Shown here piece after piece: positions 52,732-64,000 of a stretch of 64,000 nucleotides of DNA (positions are counted from its first letter, which is position 1; every line of letters starts with the position of its first letter). The DNA lies in the NCBI GenBank assembly GCA_943704415.1, contig CALSCO010000043.1, positions 1 through 64,000 of the forward strand. The letters are read 5' to 3'. The stretch comes from Parvularia atlantis. Taxonomy: Eukaryota; Opisthokonta; Rotosphaerida. The translations under genes and the position numbers were made by a program. The notes under the pieces were generated by a model. That model was not told where the DNA came from. It worked only from the letters and a program-made list of their open reading frames with translations, and did no database searches.

Positions 52732-54475
52732 CTCGCCATCCTGGCCGTCGCGGAGCGACTGCTGCTGCGCCGTCACCGACGCCTTCTCTGCGTCCGAGGC
52801 CCTCTGCAGCTGCGCTTTGTTAAATGCGAAGACTTCGCTGGCGTTAAGCGGGTTCAGGACGTTGACGAGCCACTGGATGCCCTCGGCAGTCGTCTTTATC
52901 TCGCGCAGCTCATCCTGGTCCATTGCGGCCTTCTCGGCGTCGCTGTCGTCGGTGGTGCTGCTGTTGGTGTCGCTGACGTCGGTGTCGCTGACGTCGGTGT
53001 CGCCGCTGCCACTGGTGCTGCTGTCGGTGTCGCTGCTGGCACTGGTGCTGCTGCCGCTGGCATGCTCTGCGGCATTGCCACCCTGGCCGGGCTCGTTGAG
53101 CTTGCTCTCGAGCAGGGTCTCCCAGACCTTAGACGGCTTGCCGGTGAGCTTTTCGCCCAACTCGATGGCCAGTGCCCGTTCCACCTGCTTGAGCAGGGCG
53201 TTGAGGCGCAGTTTCTCGAACTCTTGCTCCTCCGCTGTAACAGACAAAACCTGGACCATGCTGGCGGTTGTCTCGACAACATCCTTCCCGACGGCGAGCT
53301 CGTCGCGCACGGCCGGGTACAGGGCACGCAGGGCACCGTCGCCCATGCTCGCGTTGACTGCCAGCGGCTCAAGCGCCTCGGTCAGGGCGTCGCTGTAGGG
53401 CCCCTCCTGCGCCTCGAGCTGCGCGAGCTGCTTGCGCTTCTCGTTGGCCACGCGTTGGCGCGCCTTCTTGTCCTTTGGCTCGTTGGCAGTGTCGTCGTCG
53501 TTGTCCAGCACGTAGTCCAGCGGCAGGGCTGCGATCACGCGCTGGCTGCCCCTGATGGTCTCGCCGTCGCGCTCGGGATGCTCGCCCCCCGTGCTCGCGG
53601 CGTCGGTCGCACGCGCGATGTCGTTCGCACTGCCACGGTAGTCGACTGTGTGCACTTCGCCCTCGTACTCGTTCGCCAGTTCGCCCTCGACGACAGCTGC
53701 AGCCTCAGGCGTCTTCGTCGTGGCTGACGTCCGCTTGTCCTTCTTCTCGTCCCAGCGCGCGGGCGACGCGGTCGAGAACGTGCGGCGCGGGGTCTTGGCT
53801 GCGGCCGACGCTGTCCGTGCGCCGGCGGCGGTGCCCCGCTGCGGCGCCGTGCTGCCGCTGCTGCTCATGAAGCTCGGGCGCGGCGCGACGGGCGCGGCTG
53901 GCTCGGCGGGCGGGGCCGGTGCTGCCGTCTGCCCGGCCGAGGCCCCCGCGATCTCGCCCACGTCCGCCGTGTCCTCCTCGATGATCGTGCGTATCACGTC
54001 GTCGTTGCGGCCCGGCGCCGTGAGCGTCGTGAAGACGTTGTCGCGCTGCAGCTCGCGGTGGCGCCGGTACACGGCCTCGATCTGCTCGCGCGAAAAGCCG
54101 AGCATGTAGAGCGTCTCGCGCGGGAGCGGCGGCGCGGCCACGCGTGACGGCTCGTGGCGGAACTCGGACGCGACGACGATGGGCTGCGCGATGCTGCGCA
54201 CGTGACCGTCCGTCAGCGCCCGGAACACACGCGGAAAAAGGCAGAGCGGGAGGAAAGACGAGCGCGCGCGGCGAAGGCGGAAGGCAGGCGGGGGGCCCGG
54301 GGCACACGCACCGACGCATGAGGCGCTCGGCCGTGCGGCGCGGCGGCGGCGGCACGGGCGGGAAGCGCTCGACGGCGTCCATCCAGCGTGGGCGCTCGAG
54401 CACGTCGGCGCGCACCAGCCCGCGCACGCTGGGCAGCAGGCGCCCGGCGCTGCGCCACACGCCGCGGCGCGTCAT
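50506..54475 (-). CDS. Large acidic polyQ protein; N-terminus resembles mitoribosomal mS23
   Basis: A chain of exons on the minus strand gives about 1,200 residues. The first exon, [19 protein letters not shown] then WMDAVERFPP, resembles the N-terminus of mitochondrial ribosomal protein mS23, including the W-x-D-x-x-x-x-FPP motif. The long central exon (about 54,180-51,900) has RRHRELQRDNVFTTLTAPGR, many acidic Ser/Asp runs, an Asp-Thr-Ser degenerate repeat (DTDVSDTDVSDTNSS), a polyQ tract near 52,700 and KRRQHYKKGKPS. Later exons give GHLLRLKGFSVGEAYDHAVQ, ELQHELYVPATNIYHQDAR, MRELVWPGPILAKAERKT and KIDIIDFYRDAKLWVQARK. I cannot name the family of the long part. It could be a lineage-specific extension of a mitoribosomal protein or two genes read as one, although no internal promoter-like gap is visible. 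Confidence 0.6.
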
Positions 54476-54625
54476 CGGTGTCGCGGCCGCGCGGTGGTGG
54501 CGGGGTGGTGGTGGTCGGGCGCGGCGCGGTGCGGTGCGGCGGGCCCGGGCGAACGAGAAGGAGCGAAAGAGACAGATCGCACGGCGTACATCACACTGCA
54601 CGTCGAGTCACGTGCCGTGCCGCAT

Positions 54626-56775
54626 TCACAGACGAGCCGAGAGCGGCTGCGGCGGCCAGGGCGCGCGCGGCGGCGGGTGGGCGGCCTCGATCTGCTTGGC
54701 GAGCATGAGCACGACGTCGTCGCGGTGGCGCTCGCCCACGATCTGTACCGCGACCTGCAGTCACGACCGCGCGCGTGAGCCGCGCGCCATCGGCAGCACT
54801 GATCGCGCGCACCGGCAGACCCGCCGCCGACGTGCCCACGCGCACGACCGCGGCCGGGTGACCCGAGAAATTGAACGGGAACATGAAGCCGGCGACGTGC
54901 CACGGCTGGTTGAAGTCATCGCCGTCGGCAAACTTGCGCGGCGCCGGGCCCGCGGCCGCGAACGGGTCCACGGGCATCGCGGGCGTGACAAGCACGTCGT
55001 GGTCGCGGAACAGCGCCGTCAGCGCCGTGTTGAGCTCAAACACGCGGCGCATGAGCGCGCCCACGTCCGACGTCGTCGTGTCCTTGACCAGTGCCATGCC
55101 CTTGAGGTACGCCGGCTCAACCTGGTCCTCGTGCCCGCGGATCGCCTCCTCGACCATCGCGAGCTCCTGCGCGCGCAAGCGTGAGCACGATCGCCGTCCG
55201 GCTGTGACGGACAGCACGGGCGGCGCACCTGCGCGCCCATGTTGATGAGCCACTCGAGGCCGAGGTCCGGCAGCTCGAGGTCGACGCGCGCGACCTTGTG
55301 GCCGCGCTTGGTGAAGCTCGCGAGGCCCTGCTCCACGACCGCCGCAATGTCGCGCTGCACTTTGATGGCTGCGGCCCGCACAGGTGAGCCACGGGCGAGC
55401 GGCGCGCCGCACACGCCGCACCGCCCAGGTCCGGGCTGAACGCGACCTTGAGCGCGGGCAGGGCCTCGGCGGCGCGGACGCGCTCGCGGAACGAGTACGG
55501 CGGCAGCGGCAGCGACGTCTTGGCGCACGGCTCGTTAGGCGCGAGCGCGCAGGCGGCTTGTGCGCACCGGGTCGCTTGGGTGGTAGCCGGCCGTGAGGTC
55601 CAGGAAGAGCGCCGCGTCGTCCACCGTGCGCGTGAGCGGGCCAAAGTGCACACAGCGCAGCCACTTGAACATGCCGAACTCGTGCGCCTCATTCTCTGCA
55701 AGGCGCAGCCAGTGAGCGCACGGGGCATGAACGACAAGGCACGCACCGGGGATGCGGCCAAAGGTCGGCTTGAGGCCAAAGCAGCCGACGAACGCGGCCG
55801 GGATGCGGATGCTGCCGCCGCCGTCCGCGCTTGTCACGAGCGGCACAAGACCTCTGCGCACGCGTGGTCATTCGCATACTCGCGCGTCAGCAACGCCGCG
55901 CACGCACCCAGCCAGCGCGGCCGACGAGCCGCCGCTTGATCCGCCTGCCGCATGCGCGTCAGCCTGGGCGACCGCGAGCGTGACACGGCGCGCGCACCGG
56001 GTGTGCGGCGCAGGTCCCACGGGTTGCGCGTCGGTCCGAACGGCACCTGCGCAGCACACGCCCCGTCAGTGCACCGCCCCGCACACACACACGCGCGCGC
56101 GCGCACGTTGTTGGTGTGCGCCTGCGAGCCGAAGATGGGCGTGTTGGTCTTGCCGACGACGATAGCGCCAGCGGCGCGCAGCCGCGCGACCTGCACCGAG
56201 TCCTTGGTCGCCGGGCGACCTGCGCGCGCAAAGAGCTCGCAACCGTACGACGTCGGCAGGCCCTCCGCGTCCTCCAGGTCCTTCACGCCCAGCGGGATGC
56301 CGGCCTGGACGGGGGCCCCGTCGTGAGCGCGCACGCACGCGCCGCCGATGTGCACGCACGAGCACGCCCAGCTGCTCGCCGCGACGCTGCACCTCGGTCT
56401 GCTGGCGCGCCTCGGCCAGCGCGCTGCTCACGACGAGCGTGAGCAGGACGGGCCAACACGGCACTGGTACACGTCGCACCGCTGCTCGCAGAGGAACACG
56501 AACGCGTTGAGTGCGCCGTTGCGCTCGCGGATGCGCTCTGCCGCGACCGTGACGGCGATGCGGTCGATGAGCGCGCACACGGCACGAGGTCGCGCCCGCC
56601 GCACCGAAGCACGCCTCGACCACGGCCAACGGCGTCACCTGCGCCGTCGCCACGAGGCGGCTCAGCTCGAGCACGCTCAGGTCCATCCTGCGCGCCACAC
56701 GGCGGGGCGCGGCGTGTGGGTGTGCAGTGCACGGGAGGGGCGCGATCGCGCGACAACTTACAGGTGCGGCGGCAT
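54626..56775 (-). CDS. Amidase-signature family hydrolase
   Basis: Serine hydrolase of the amidase (GatA/FAAH) family, cleaving amide bonds such as fatty acid amides. A first mini-exon MPPHL ends at a perfect GTAAGTT donor and joins [20 protein letters not shown]. Then [14 protein letters not shown] and [19 protein letters not shown] (catalytic Lys) precede [40 protein letters not shown] and [20 protein letters not shown]. After GGSSAALA (bridging Ser) comes [20 protein letters not shown], with the Ser nucleophile in GGGSIR, and [12 protein letters not shown]. The C-terminal half reads [16 protein letters not shown] at its end. All three catalytic residues (Ser-Ser-Lys) are present. Substrate cannot be told from sequence. 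Confidence 0.9.
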
Positions 56776-57203
56776 GGCGTGCGAGCGAAGTGATGTGGTC
56801 AAGCACTCGCTAACTCTCTGCCGCCGCGCTAGCCTTGCTCGGGCCGACGCAGGACGATCGCAGTGCCTGCAGGGTCCTGCCAGTGTGACTACGCGCCCGG
56901 AGGATCGTCGTCCTCCGCGTCTGCGGCCCCCTTCTCTGATGTAGTTGCGGACAAGTTTGTCGGGGTCGCTCGTGGCTGGGCCGTGACTTGATCGTTTCCG
57001 CTTTCGTTCAAGCTGTCTTCAAGTTGGACTTCTCATGCTTGACCCTGAATTGAACGCGAGGCTGAACTGCCAACAGCAGCAAGCGTACAGCCGGCGATCC
57101 GGCTACGCTGCGCCACCGAGCCGCGCACGAGCAGCAAGAGCACACGAGCTAGCCTGGGCACAAGTTCCACTCGGATGCCACTCGATATGCCCGACGCAGC
57201 GTG

Positions 57204-57210
57204 TGATTGG
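57204..57210 (-). promoter_or_regulatory. CCAATCA box in the INTS1/amidase divergent region
   Basis: TGATTGG on the plus strand, 50 bp before the INTS1 ATG. The rest of 56,776-57,259 holds no coding chain that I can support. Confidence 0.5.
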
Positions 57211-57259
57211 TCGACGTCGATCAGCAAACGCCGGCCACGCTGTCATTTACCGCCTCCAG

Positions 57260-60200
57260 ATGCCGGCGAAACGCGCGCCGCCTGCGCCGCCGCGCGCCCC
57301 GGCCGCGCTCGAGCCCATCCCGCTCGGCGACGGCGCGCCGGCCGCGCTGCGTGCGCCCGCCGCGGCTACGTCGGCGACGAACGGCACCAGCAAGCGCCCG
57401 CGCACCGATGGCGACGTGCCGGACGAGCTCGTCGACCTGCCCGACGAGGCGCGTCGTGACCGGCCGCTGCCCGCCCGCCGTCTGACGCGCGCGGCGGGCG
57501 CCAGGCGCTGAAGGCGGACGAGGAGCGGGCGGCGGCGCTAGTGACACAGGCCGTGCAGCTGCTGCGCCAGGCGGGGCCGCCGGGATTGCGCCCGCTCACG
57601 TTCCTGTACGTCGCGCTCGTCGTCGTCGCGCGCAAGCGGCCAGCTCTGTTCCGCGTGCCGTCGGTGCGCCGTGTGCCGCGTCATGTGCGGGCCGCGCTGA
57701 ACGGGCGCGCACAGGTGCTGCTCGCGTGCATGGCCGTGCTGCGCGCACCCGCCGGTGCCCGCACGAGCGCCCCACTCGCCGCGACCGTGTGCAACGCGCT
57801 GCTCGCCGCGTTCGACGGCGTCAAGCTCTGGCCTGAGGAGTTTGTGCACGCGTACCTCGACGTGCGTGCGGCTGGTGAGCGCGTCGTGCGCGGCCTGACC
57901 CTCGCGCAGGACGCGGCCGGCGAGCGCGCCTGGGTCGACCAGCCCGACTGCGCGCGCTTCGTCGACAACGTGCTGACGGCCTTCCCGGGGGCGTCGTCGC
58001 TCGACCGCAGCGCCGTGGTCGCGGCCACGCGCGCGACGGGCGACTCGCTGCACCGCCGCGTCGTGACGCAGCAGCTCACGGGGCGCGCGCGCGCGGGCAA
58101 CAACAGCGACGACGGCGGCTACCAGCGCATGGACGTCGACAGCGGCGACGACGCCGCGCTCGCCTCGTCCTCATCGACCTCGCCTGCGGCCGGCGACTGG
58201 CTGGCGTACCGCTACGTCGACGGCGACCTGCAGCAGCGCATCCGCCAGTACGCCGTACGCTGCGTCGACAGCCTGGCGCAGCGCACGTTTGTCGGTGACA
58301 TGATGCAGCGCAACCTGCTGCGCCTGCTGATTGTGACGTCTGGGTGCGCACCGGCGTGCACGTGAAACGGCTAGCACGCGCTCACCTGCAGCGTGAACAG
58401 CTTTGCCGAGACCATGCCCGTGGCCGCGCGCAACCTCGACGCCTGGCTCGGCAACGCAAGCACGGCGCGGCTGGCACGCGAGCTGCGGGCGCGCATCGTG
58501 CGCAACTGCGTAGCGATGGCCGAGCCCGAGCAGGTGCTGTGCGCCGCGGTGCATGCCGCCGCACGCTGACGCGCTGTGACGCCGCAGGAGACGATCCGGG
58601 CGATGCTGCTGATTCGCCCGCGGCCCGGCGCCGCGCCCGACTCGGACGAGCACTTTGAGATGCTCGGCCAGCTGCTGCGCAACAACGACGAGTACCCCGT
58701 GCGTCTGACCAGCAGTGCATGCCTCGTGCCACGGCCACCGACGAGCGCGTGCGCGCGCGCAGATGTTTGCGGCGTACCACGCGATCATGAGCGAGCTCCA
58801 GGCGGCCAAGAACACGTCGACAGCGCAGACCGGTGCCGGCAGTAACGCACGGCGGCCCGTGTCGGCGCACACGATCCGGCTGATGGGCCTAATTGTGCCG
58901 CTGCGGGTGTCGCCGACGTGCAGCTACATCGGCAACCTGTTCCAGGTGTGCCGCGTGACGGCCGCACGCCGCAACCGCTCAGCACTGCTCGCAGAACGTC
59001 ATGGCGGCGTCGGTGCACCTGCTGCCGGTCGCGCTCGCCCTGCTCGAGCGGCTGGCGCAGGTGACGGCGCTTGACTACGTCGCGTTCAACGAGGGCTTGC
59101 TCAACCTCAACTCGTCCACGTCGTCGCCCGCGGGCACGCTGGCGGCATGGCTCGACGCGCTCAAGCAGCTGCACGGCGTGGCCAGCGCAGGCCTGGCGGC
59201 GCAGCCGCTGACGGCGGGCGAGGATGCGCGGCGGCAGCAGTGGCAGCGGATGCAGCGGTCGGGCATGGTGTTCCTGCACTACCTGACGCGCACGGCCCCG
59301 TCCACGAAGGGTGGATGCTCACTGGTGCACGCGGCCGCTGCTGACAACGAATCTGCACAGCGCTCAGCACCGTCCAGACGCTGTACGGCAGCGTGCCGCT
59401 GGACGACTTTCTTGCGCTGTTCCGGTGCGATCGTGGGCCATCGCACGCACGGACGGCTCTCTCACATGCGTGGGGCCGGCGCGTGCCAGCAAGCTGCTTG
59501 GCTTCGAGACCGCCCAGCTGGAGTCGACCGCCAAGCGCGATCCCGGGCGCGTCACGTTTGACGTGCGTCGCATGGGAGCGGTTGCAGCGTTGCTGACCGG
59601 CTCGCAGGACGCGCCCCTGGACGAGGTCGTGCTGCGCTGTGCGCTCGAACTGCCGCTGCCAAAGGTGCCCTGCTGCTGCGGCGGGCAGCCTGTGCAGTCC
59701 TGAGCGCCGTCGCGTCGCAGGCGTCCGTGATGCTACTGCTCGAGTACCTCGTGCGCCGCGGGTGCATGGCGATGCTGCCCCGTACCGCCGGTGCGCATGA
59801 GGCGGCTGGTGTGCAACATGCCCTGAACTGCGGCCGCGATGCGCAGGTGCACCACCGCCCGCTGCGCCTCCGTTCACGCCGGCCGTGGCGACGAGCGTCA
59901 TCCGCGACATCCTCGCCCTGACCGTCGTCCCAGTCGAGCACACCAGCCGCCTGTTTTGCGACGCCGCGCTGTTCTGGCGCGCGACGCTGATACTGTGCCT
60001 GCTGGCCGCGATCAGCCCGGAGGTCTTTGGTGCGCAGCTGTGGCAGGGCAACCCGACGATCCGGTGCGCGCTGGGCTGCTCCGTCGCCCTTACCGCGCTG
60101 ACGTCGCCGCAGCGGGATGATGGAGATGATGATCACGCGCGTCTTTAGCGTCGGCGCTGTCGGCAGTCAGGGCACCGGCGTGACCGAGGCGCAGCTCGCA

Positions 60201-63200
60201 CGCGAGGAAAGCGACGCCACCGCGGGTGCGCTGTCCGCACGTGCGACGGCCGCCAACGGCCGCTGACCGCACCGCGGCAGTGTTCCTCACGACGCGCACG
60301 GGCGATGACGTGACGCGGCTGATGTTCTTCGACCCACACGGCGCACGACGCGTCCCGCCCGAGACCACCTGCCAACTGCTCGAGCGGGTGCGCGCTCGCT
60401 TGTGGTGCTGCGTGGCGCGGCTGAGCGCATGTGTCGCCGCCAGGCAACGAATGGCTTCAAGCTCGGCGCGCGTCTGTGCACGTGCCGTGAGCCCGACTAC
60501 CTCGAGCAGCTGTCGCAACGCGGCGCGGCGGGTGCGGAAGGCGCGGCGGCCTGGCTTGGGCCCATGATCGCAGCCGACGCGAGCATGCTCGACTATCTGC
60601 CGATGAGCTCGCTCTACCCGCTCGCGCTGGTGTGCCGCTGCCGTCTGCACGTTTGCCATACGCTGAGCACCACACAGGACCTGGTGGAGAAGGAGCTCGC
60701 GGCGACTGGGGGCGCGAGCAACGAGTCGCTCCAGCAGCGCATCGTCGGCAAGCTGCGCACCGAGGCGCTGCACGAACCGCTCAAGTGCGTGCAAGCGAAC
60801 GCGTGTCGAAGCGCGAGCTCAGCAGCGCGATGCAGTGACGGAACAGCGGCGCTGCTCACGACCGCGCTGCAGGGCTTGGCCTCGGCGGTGCCCGGGCGCC
60901 GCTCGGCGACCGAGACGCTGCTGCGCTCGCTCGTGGGTCAGCTGGACGGCGACTGGCTGGATGCGTTCAGCAGCACACCGGCGCGCACGCAGCTGCTTGT
61001 ACCGGCGCTGGTGAGTGCACTGTCGTTCGAGACGCGCGTGCCAGTGGCGCGACGCTACACGGCCGCCCTCGCCGCACACCGCGACGCGCTGTCGATCGAG
61101 CACATGGACCGGCTCGCGGCACTCCCTCGGTTGCGTCCGCTGCTGCTCAAGGCGCTGCTGGCGTCCGGCGAGGTGCGCTCTCGCGGGCCGCATTGCGCTC
61201 GCGGTGCTCACATGGTCGACACAGGACACATCGCTCGCGTGGTCAGCACTCGCCAGCACGGCGATGCGCCGACAGACGCAGGTGGGCCTCATGATGGCGC
61301 TGGACCTGCACCACGCACGACCCAGCACGGCTTTCGAGCAGCTGCTGCAAGCCGCGCCGTCAATCGAGATCGAGACGTTTGCCGCCGCGAGCGTGGAGAA
61401 CGCGCGTCGGCTCGTGCTGAGCGGCCTACCGGGGCTCGTGCCCGCTGGCTTGCGTCTGCTGAGTGCAAGTGCGTGTCCGGTTGCGCCGCTGGACGCGAAT
61501 CCGCTGATGCGCCGCCGCCGCCAGATCAGCAGCTCGACCTGCTGCAGGTCGCCGCCGTCTGGACCCGTGATGCCGCGGCAACCGCGCTCCTCGCCGCGCT
61601 CGACCGCCAGGTCCCAGCCGCAACCGCGCCGATCACGGCGTCGGCTGCGTGCACGACCCAGCAGCGTCTCTCGGCGTGGCGCTCAGCACGCCCCAACACC
61701 CCCGGGCACGCCTTCAGCGCCTGGCTGTCCGCTCACATGCCAGCGCCGCCAGCACCGACGGCCAGCACGACGATGCACACCGACGAACGCGTGACGGCCC
61801 AGACGCGGTTGCACGCATGGTCGACTGACATGGACCTGGCGACGCATGCGGCTACTGCGTTGGCTCAGCCGAAGGCGCCGCCGCTGCACGTACGCACGGC
61901 ACGGGTGCACTATCGGCGCGGGCTCACGCCGCGGTGGCGCGCGCAGATCGTTCGCCTGACTGTCAAGCTTGCAGGAACCGAGGCTGCACTGCAGTCACAA
62001 GCAGCGGGCCTGCTTGGTTTGGCGCGCGATGGCACGACGGCATGGGCGACGGTTGATCTGCTGGCGAGGCTGGCGGGGCAGCAGGCGCCGACTGGGCCGC
62101 GCAGCCGCACGCGTTCGCAGCGCGGCAAGTCGGGGACTGAGGCGCTGCGACAGGACCGTGCGAGCGAGGGCGCGTGGCAGCGGCTTCTCGGGGCGCTCTT
62201 TCATCGCGCGAGTGCCGGCGAGCCCTGGCACCGATCGCGCGCCCTCGAGTTGCCGAACGACGCGTCTGGTGTGCAGCACGTGCTGCCTGCGCTGCAAGAC
62301 GCACTCCTCGCGTGCTGCACGACCCCGCACACCGTCATTGACGACCCGCAGACGCGTCTGCGCGCTGTTTCGCGCCTGCGCTGGGTGGCGCCGTGGCTGC
62401 TGCACTCGTCGAGCTGGTCGGACATCACGCGCTTCCTGGCTGACGCCCTGCGGCCGCCCACGCCCGTGCCGATGCCGCTCTCGCCGACGCTCGTGCTCGA
62501 CGCGACAACGGCGGCCCTGCGGCACCCGCGCAGCCTGCTGCCGCTCGTGGCGTCGTTCGCCGCGACCAACAGCCGCGCGGAGCAGACGATGTGGACGGAC
62601 GTCGTCGGCGGGCGTCAGGGCAGCGCCGAGGCGGTACCGAGCGTGCTCAGGATCCTGCGCAAGAGCAGCGGCAGCGACGGGCGCCCGCACGCTGTGCTTG
62701 AGACGCTCGCGCAAGCGGTCTTCCAGGAGCAGGTGCAGGCGCAGCACGACGTGCGCGGCCGTCTCGGGCTGCTGCTGCACGTCACGGGCGGGCGGGCTGA
62801 GCTGACAGCAGCGGTGCGGAGGACGTGGACGCAGCTGCAGACGGCGAGCGCGGGCGACGCTCGAGCCGTGGCTGCACGTCTCGTGGCCGACTGGGACGCG
62901 TGGACGGGCATGGACGCGGCTGCGCCGGGGACGGTGAGCCTGCTCCGCCCGGACGCGCTGTGCACGACGCACGAACTGATCGCGACCATGTTCCTTGACA
63001 CGTCGCCGGACCACGTCCGCGCGGCGAGCGCGTACGCCTGGCTGCGGCGCATCGGGACCAAGCGCCCGCGAATGCTGCTTGCGTGCCTGCCCGCCATCGC
63101 CGCGCTGCTCGACGGCACAACCGACGTGACCGTACCCGAGTTTGTCAAGCGACATCACCACACCGTGTTCTTCCAGCTCGTGAGCCTGCTGGACGTGTGC

Positions 63201-64000
63201 CCGGCCGCCGAGCTCTTCCGCGCGCAGAACGAGCCGGCGCTGTCGCAGGTGCTGCAGCGCCTCGTCGACATGTTTGCGATGCTGCACCGCTACAGCCTCG
63301 GCGCATCGCCGACCGTGCCCCTGCGCCAGTTTGCGGTGCTCGTGAGCCGCGTCGCGCAGCTGCTGGCGTTGTACGTGCGCGAGTTCCCGCACCGTGCGCT
63401 CGTCTTCTTCGCGCACGACAATGTGCTCGTGCTCGTCGGTGCCCTCGGCCTCTTTGCGGACGTCGTGCCACTGCAACAACTCGTTGCGAGCCTCACGGCG
63501 ATGAGCGGCGCGCCGACGCAGCTCGCGAGCGTCCCGCCCGAGCTCGTCAGCCGCACGCGCGCGACCCTGCTCCTGCCCTCGCCTGCCCTGCACAACGCGC
63601 TCTCGGCCGAGCAAGTCGAGACGCTGACGGCGACGCTGCAGGACGTCGACCGGGTGACGCTGCACATGCCCGAGATGCTCGACGTTTTTGCCGACGCCCT
63701 TCTCATGCTCGTGCGGGTGCCCGAGCGCCTCTGGGACAGCGCGCTGTGCAAGCACGCTTGGAAGCTACTGCACCGGCACGCGCTGCAGGGTGATCGCGGC
63801 GCGCGCAACGTCGCCCGCTGCTTGCACGACTGCATCGCCGCGGGCTCAAGCTCGGCGCAGGAGGTCGCGGCGGACATGCTCGTGTTCTGCACTGCTGGTG
63901 CGCGCGAAGCCGTTTGAGCATCGCTGGTCTGACCCGCGCGCGCACAGACGAGTGCAAGCAGATCGTCCGCCTGCTGTTTGCAGCGCAGCCGCGCCAGGCA
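57260..64000 (+). CDS. INTS1: Integrator complex subunit 1 (incomplete at right edge)
   Basis: Scaffold subunit of Integrator, the nuclear complex that cleaves snRNA and other nascent Pol II transcripts. The N-terminal region is basic and low-complexity (SKRPRTDGD). The conserved part begins with ALVTQAVQLLRQAGPPGLRP and LWPEEFVHAYLDVRA, FVDNVLTAFPG, WLAYRYVDGDLQQRIRQYAV. It continues through many exons: ETIRAMLLIRPRPGAAPDSD, LQQWQRM-type helices, TRDILALTV-like VIRDILALTVVPVEHTSRLF, ALFWRATLILCLLAAISPEV, GNPTIRCAL, then DPHGARRVPPETTCQLLER and the Integrator-typical REPDYLEQLSQRG with LDYLPMSSLYPLAL. These match the FWK...P.T.R, DP.GP.RRPPP and P.FL..II.RQ blocks of animal INTS1. A long helical C-terminal exon (about 61,460-63,900) follows, and an intron near 63,900-63,948 leads to DECKQIVRLLFAAQPRQA, which runs off the window. 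Confidence 0.83.

Noticed and set aside
13704-56775. A co-regulated lipid gene cluster
   Set aside because: Alcohol oxidase, Mpo1, acyl-CoA synthetase and amidase are scattered among unrelated genes on both strands with no shared special promoter beyond the common CCAAT box.
61995-63755. 586-codon minus frame opposite INTS1
   Set aside because: Antisense shadow; the plus-strand INTS1 exon is longer and helical.

Overview
The window is nuclear DNA from a compact, very GC-rich eukaryote. Most genes are interrupted by spliceosomal introns of about 50-80 nt. The usual intron starts GTGCG, has a CTCAC or CTGAC branch-like element 10-25 nt before its end, and ends in CAG. Because of the high GC, long open frames occur by chance on both strands, so I called genes from protein-family motifs and from splice junctions whose phase agrees, not from frame length. 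A GATA factor with the fungal N-terminal motif [10 protein letters not shown], a fungal-type Mpo1, an ornithine carrier and hybrid histidine kinases point to a fungus. An Integrator subunit 1 gene, which yeasts and moulds lack, a SAM-TIR protein and a POLDIP2 homologue point to an early-diverging (zoosporic, chytrid-like) lineage. That placement is inference.

Layout. 0.2-4.6 kb (+): tail-anchored acyl-CoA-binding protein, SAM-TIR protein, GATA factor. 4.6-9.5 kb (-): GPI ethanolamine-phosphate transferase 1 (PIG-N/Mcd4) and a YCII-domain protein whose long intron carries a CTG repeat. 9.5-13.7 kb: gene-poor, lower-GC island with two decayed LINE fragments. 13.7-18.4 kb (+): long-chain alcohol oxidase and a PKA regulatory subunit with an N-terminal membrane segment. 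18.5-20.4 kb (-): complex I NDUFB2 subunit and a PP2C phosphatase, the latter head to head with a mitochondrial DEAD-box helicase (+) whose start codon is only 32 bp away. 22.5-24.4 kb (+): multi-pass membrane protein. 24.5-28.9 kb: ankyrin protein (-), TOM20 (+), FYVE protein (-), POLDIP2 homologue (-). 29.2-33.1 kb (+): tandem pair of paralogues of a family I do not recognise. 33.7-37.4 kb: ornithine carrier (-), Mpo1 (+), HPRT (-). 37.8-43.7 kb (-): dual hybrid histidine kinase. 44.3-50.5 kb: fatty-acid transport/acyl-CoA synthetase (+), RCL1 (-), Cdc123-family protein (+). 50.5-56.8 kb (-): large acidic polyQ protein and an amidase. 57.3 kb to the right edge (+): Integrator subunit 1, incomplete.

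The genes are mostly unrelated housekeeping functions packed tightly (convergent stops 23-60 bp apart), not operons. Two themes recur. Lipid handling: ACBP, alcohol oxidase, acyl-CoA synthetase with a peroxisomal AKL tail, Mpo1, amidase, GPI anchor synthesis. Mitochondrial biogenesis: NDUFB2, TOM20, DEAD-box helicase, POLDIP2, ornithine carrier. Five intergenic promoters carry the same CCAATCA box. No tRNA, rRNA or CRISPR array was seen.
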